From Hyalella azteca (taxonomy: Eukaryota; Arthropoda; Malacostraca; Amphipoda; Hyalellidae), in NCBI RefSeq assembly GCF_000764305.2, contig NW_025932756.1, positions 186,001-250,000 of the forward strand: 64,000 bases of DNA. Reading direction: 5' to 3'. Below the pieces are notes generated by a model. The model saw only the letters and a list, made by a program, of their open reading frames with translations. It did not search any database and was not told the DNA's origin. Numbering within the stretch: position 1 is the stretch's first letter; each line of letters begins with the position of its first letter. Below are positions 61,546-64,000 of this stretch, piece by piece. Both the position numbers and the translations under genes were made by a program.

Positions 61546-62045
61546 TAGATCACTAATAACGAGTGCGGCAGCATGCGACCTTGACCGTTTTATAATAGGT
61601 TTCCACGAATATGTACCAAATGAGAAATCTCCGAGCAATGATACTTATTAAACAAGAGTGCAATCTATCATTTATAATGGTAACTTACTCAGCTCCCGAG
61701 TAAATTGAAATGTTATATTAGATATTAGTCTCCATGGTCGAATATTAGTGTCTCATTTCATCTATTCATAAGCAATTTTAATTGGTGTCTTCACGCGTCA
61801 TTCACATACGCTGCTCATTAAAGGGTCGTCGCAAAATTTACTCGGTTGATGAATCTAAACGTTTTATGGATGGAAGCAAGCATGGTTCACGTATTAATCA
61901 GTATCTTCATCTTCAAGTTTGTTCTGTGGCACAACGGTGCGCCAATATACTTGTGGTCAGGAATTTCACAGTGTCTCGTCGAATATTCTCTATGATGACT
62001 TGTTAGAAAACTATTAGAAAATATCACCACTTATCCTCGTATGCC

Positions 62046-62292
62046 ATGGTTGAACTCGTATAAAGTTGACCCATCAGAAGCTCATTTTTGCGAATGTAGT
62101 TTGTTGTTCGCCTGTGACGTCACTGATCTCGGTGATGTCACAAGCATTAACCATTCACTGAAATGCGATCAAACCAGTCAACCAATCAGTCATGGGAATG
62201 ACGGAATTGCTTACGTTTCTCGATCTCAGTGACGTAACAAAAAAGATGAATTCTCGTAGGTCAACCTCATATGGTTGATATAGTTCAACCAT
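62046..62292. mobile_element. MITE with ATGGTTGAAC terminal inverted repeats
   Basis: About 247 bp. The left end ATGGTTGAACTCGTATAAAG, TTGACCC is complementary to the right end GGTCAACCTCATATGG, then ATAGTTCAACCAT, with an extra insertion in the right arm. There is no coding frame. No clear target duplication was seen. Confidence 0.65.
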
Positions 62293-64000
62293 GCTCGGAA
62301 GCAATGCATTCATGTCAGCTGGAAATTGAACTCCATTAAATAGTTTCGCTATCTATCGCTCACAACTGTCATCCTTGCAAATAATTACATTTTCTATTAG
62401 TTACTAATAAGTACTTTTCAGTAATCGCGTTTTAAACTTAAACGCTTTTCTCGCTCGTACCTAATAGATAATATACATTCGCGTTCTCGTCGTTTTTTTT
62501 TTGTGCTCAATGAAACGTATTTTACTGATTCTTATAAAGTTACTTAATATGGATATGACCTCAACTGTCAGTATTATTCTGCTACCGGTAGTTAATCTGA
62601 AATAAATCGTCTCATCTCTCTCATTTGCAAGATTTGTTTCTGAAATTTTTCTTACTGTCACACTAGCGAACGTTTCATGGATCTTCGAAATTATGCTCTT
62701 ACGTACACTTAATTAAGAGAGGTTCCAAACTTTTTGTGGGCGAATACCGTTTTAAGGTTCCGTTCAGTCGCTCCGTACACTTAGGCACCACTGCATACTT
62801 CTGCTATTAATATATATTAGCCGCTAGAGTGTAGCATTACTTTCATTTTCTATATCTTAACCACATTAGATAAGTGCACTGTTTGAAAATAGTGGTACCG
62901 TTAAATTCTGATATACAGTTAGAATGAAACGGCATATCTTTGCTGATTACCTTGTGTCAGGCAGTTAACTTCTTTGAAGTTAAAATAACCTGCTAAAAAT
63001 ATTTTAATAAACCTAAATCGTCGGCGTCTTCTAGATTGGTTCTAAGCATTTCAGGCTTCCACTTGAGGTACCCGTACCGAAGTTTGAGGCACGCTGGCCT
63101 ATGGTTGAATTAATTATTATTAATTCAACCATGAGCTGGCCTATGTGGACGAACTCGCATAATCCTGACACAAACTTATCGTAAGATGAATTTAGTTCAT
63201 AAGTTTATTTGCTTTCTTACAGGAAGTGTTATTTTGTTGCTTCGCGCGCGCGAGGTGTAATATATTTTCATCAGAAAATCGTTTACTCTTTTGATGTTTC
63301 AATGAAGTATCCTCGCGTAATTTTCTGATTTTTGCCATCTTATAAAGTTGTGTTCTTAATAGCTAGGGACGTATTCTTGAAGTATGAAGATACATTAACG
63401 AATGTTACATGCTCACACTCTTCTTCATGAATATGTTTAAATTAGTTATACAATCATCGAACACAAGTTTATTTAATCATCGTTGATTTTAATCATCATT
63501 GATTTCAATCATCTGTGAATAGTTTTCTTCAAATGTACTTATGCCTAGCGTGATTGAAGCATAAACCTAAGTGTCGTGCAACATGAAGCATGCGTAGCGA
63601 CTAGTGATTGATACGAGGCGAACTAGAGCTTGTTTGTGCTGACCTCATAGCTTTCCGGCGACCAGGCTCTGCCTGCGTCCCTACAAGATGGCAGTGCACA
63701 CATAACCATGGAGTATTTCCGCCCTAGTCTATATTTACAGTCTGCTTTAAAAGAAGGATTGATTTCCTGAAGGAAAACGTTCCATGCCTGCTTTTGACAA
63801 CAGCCTTGGCGAATAATTTGCCGGGTGAACAGGTCGAATACCAATAATTAGTGTATTGAAGGTCAGTTATTTCTTTCATTCAAAGTGGGAAAATTTTTTT
63901 TCGTATATTTTTGTGTATGTATAAATTATCCAAGGTACATTCTGTATTTTGCAGCAATGTATTGGTAATTATGCAGTATCTCAACTGTAAGTGGTGCCTG
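62293..64000. other. Non-coding stretch to window end
   Basis: No gene is recognised. It contains the small palindromic insertion listed separately. CpG-bearing DNA at about 63.64-63.85 kb has no supportable coding frame. Confidence 0.4.
63093..63145. mobile_element. Minimal palindromic insertion with target duplication
   Basis: The perfect palindrome ATGGTTGAATTAAT-TATT-ATTAATTCAACCAT (63101-63132) is flanked by GCTGGCCTATG at 63093-63103 and 63135-63145. The flanking direct repeat looks like a target site duplication. Confidence 0.75.

Noticed and set aside
1..64000. A new multi-gene system
   Set aside because: Only two conserved genes are present, with unrelated roles. The remaining novelty is in repeats, mobile elements and gene structure.

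Overview
This window is eukaryotic nuclear DNA, most likely from a non-insect arthropod, and I would guess a crustacean. Genes are split by canonical GT/AG introns, intergenic DNA is AT-rich, and many different mobile elements and tandem repeats are scattered through it. No species can be fixed from sequence alone. One assembly gap (424 N, 29662-30085) is present.

Two genes are recognisable, and they converge tail to tail. (1) On the + strand, 6389-10796 is a seven-exon AP endonuclease of the endonuclease IV / APN1 family. Its catalytic core retains all nine zinc ligands. It carries an unusual extension of about 550 residues upstream of the core, about 530 of them from one large Ser/Asn-rich first exon, and a lysine-rich tail, predicting 929 residues. 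(2) On the - strand, 13027-43338 is the gene for the TOR kinase (mTOR). I place 37 exons: start codon, HEAT repeats, FAT, FRB, PI3K-like kinase and FATC ending in the invariant GWCPFW. About 2,460 codons are recovered, against about 2,550 in vertebrate mTOR. One exon is probably inside the N gap. A segment of about 85 residues was not found, and one junction (exon 11/12) is out of frame.

Region by region: 1-6.3 kb holds retrotransposon tails and no gene. 6.4-10.8 kb is APN1. 10.8-12.7 kb is a featureless intergenic stretch, and 12.74 kb has a poly(A) signal for the TOR gene. 13.0-43.3 kb is the TOR gene. Its introns contain a deleted non-LTR retrotransposon, two TTAA-flanked MITE families, a foldback element with a hammerhead-like core, minisatellites, and repeated tandem duplications of exon edges. 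43.4-64 kb has no recognisable protein gene. It holds retrotransposon debris (RNase H fragment, 2A-like element, 3' tails), MITEs, minisatellites, and one good candidate core promoter (Inr + DPE) with a non-coding first exon at 56.4 kb pointing rightwards out of the window.

The two genes act in unrelated processes: APN1 in base excision repair, TOR in nutrient and growth signalling. Nothing suggests co-regulation beyond proximity. I did not find a convincing new multi-gene system. The most unusual signals are structural: exon-edge tandem duplications in the TOR gene, including a perfectly kept 63-bp exon copy next to a splice acceptor; a covarying 3' hairpin in a retrotransposon tail family; and a paired hammerhead-like foldback.
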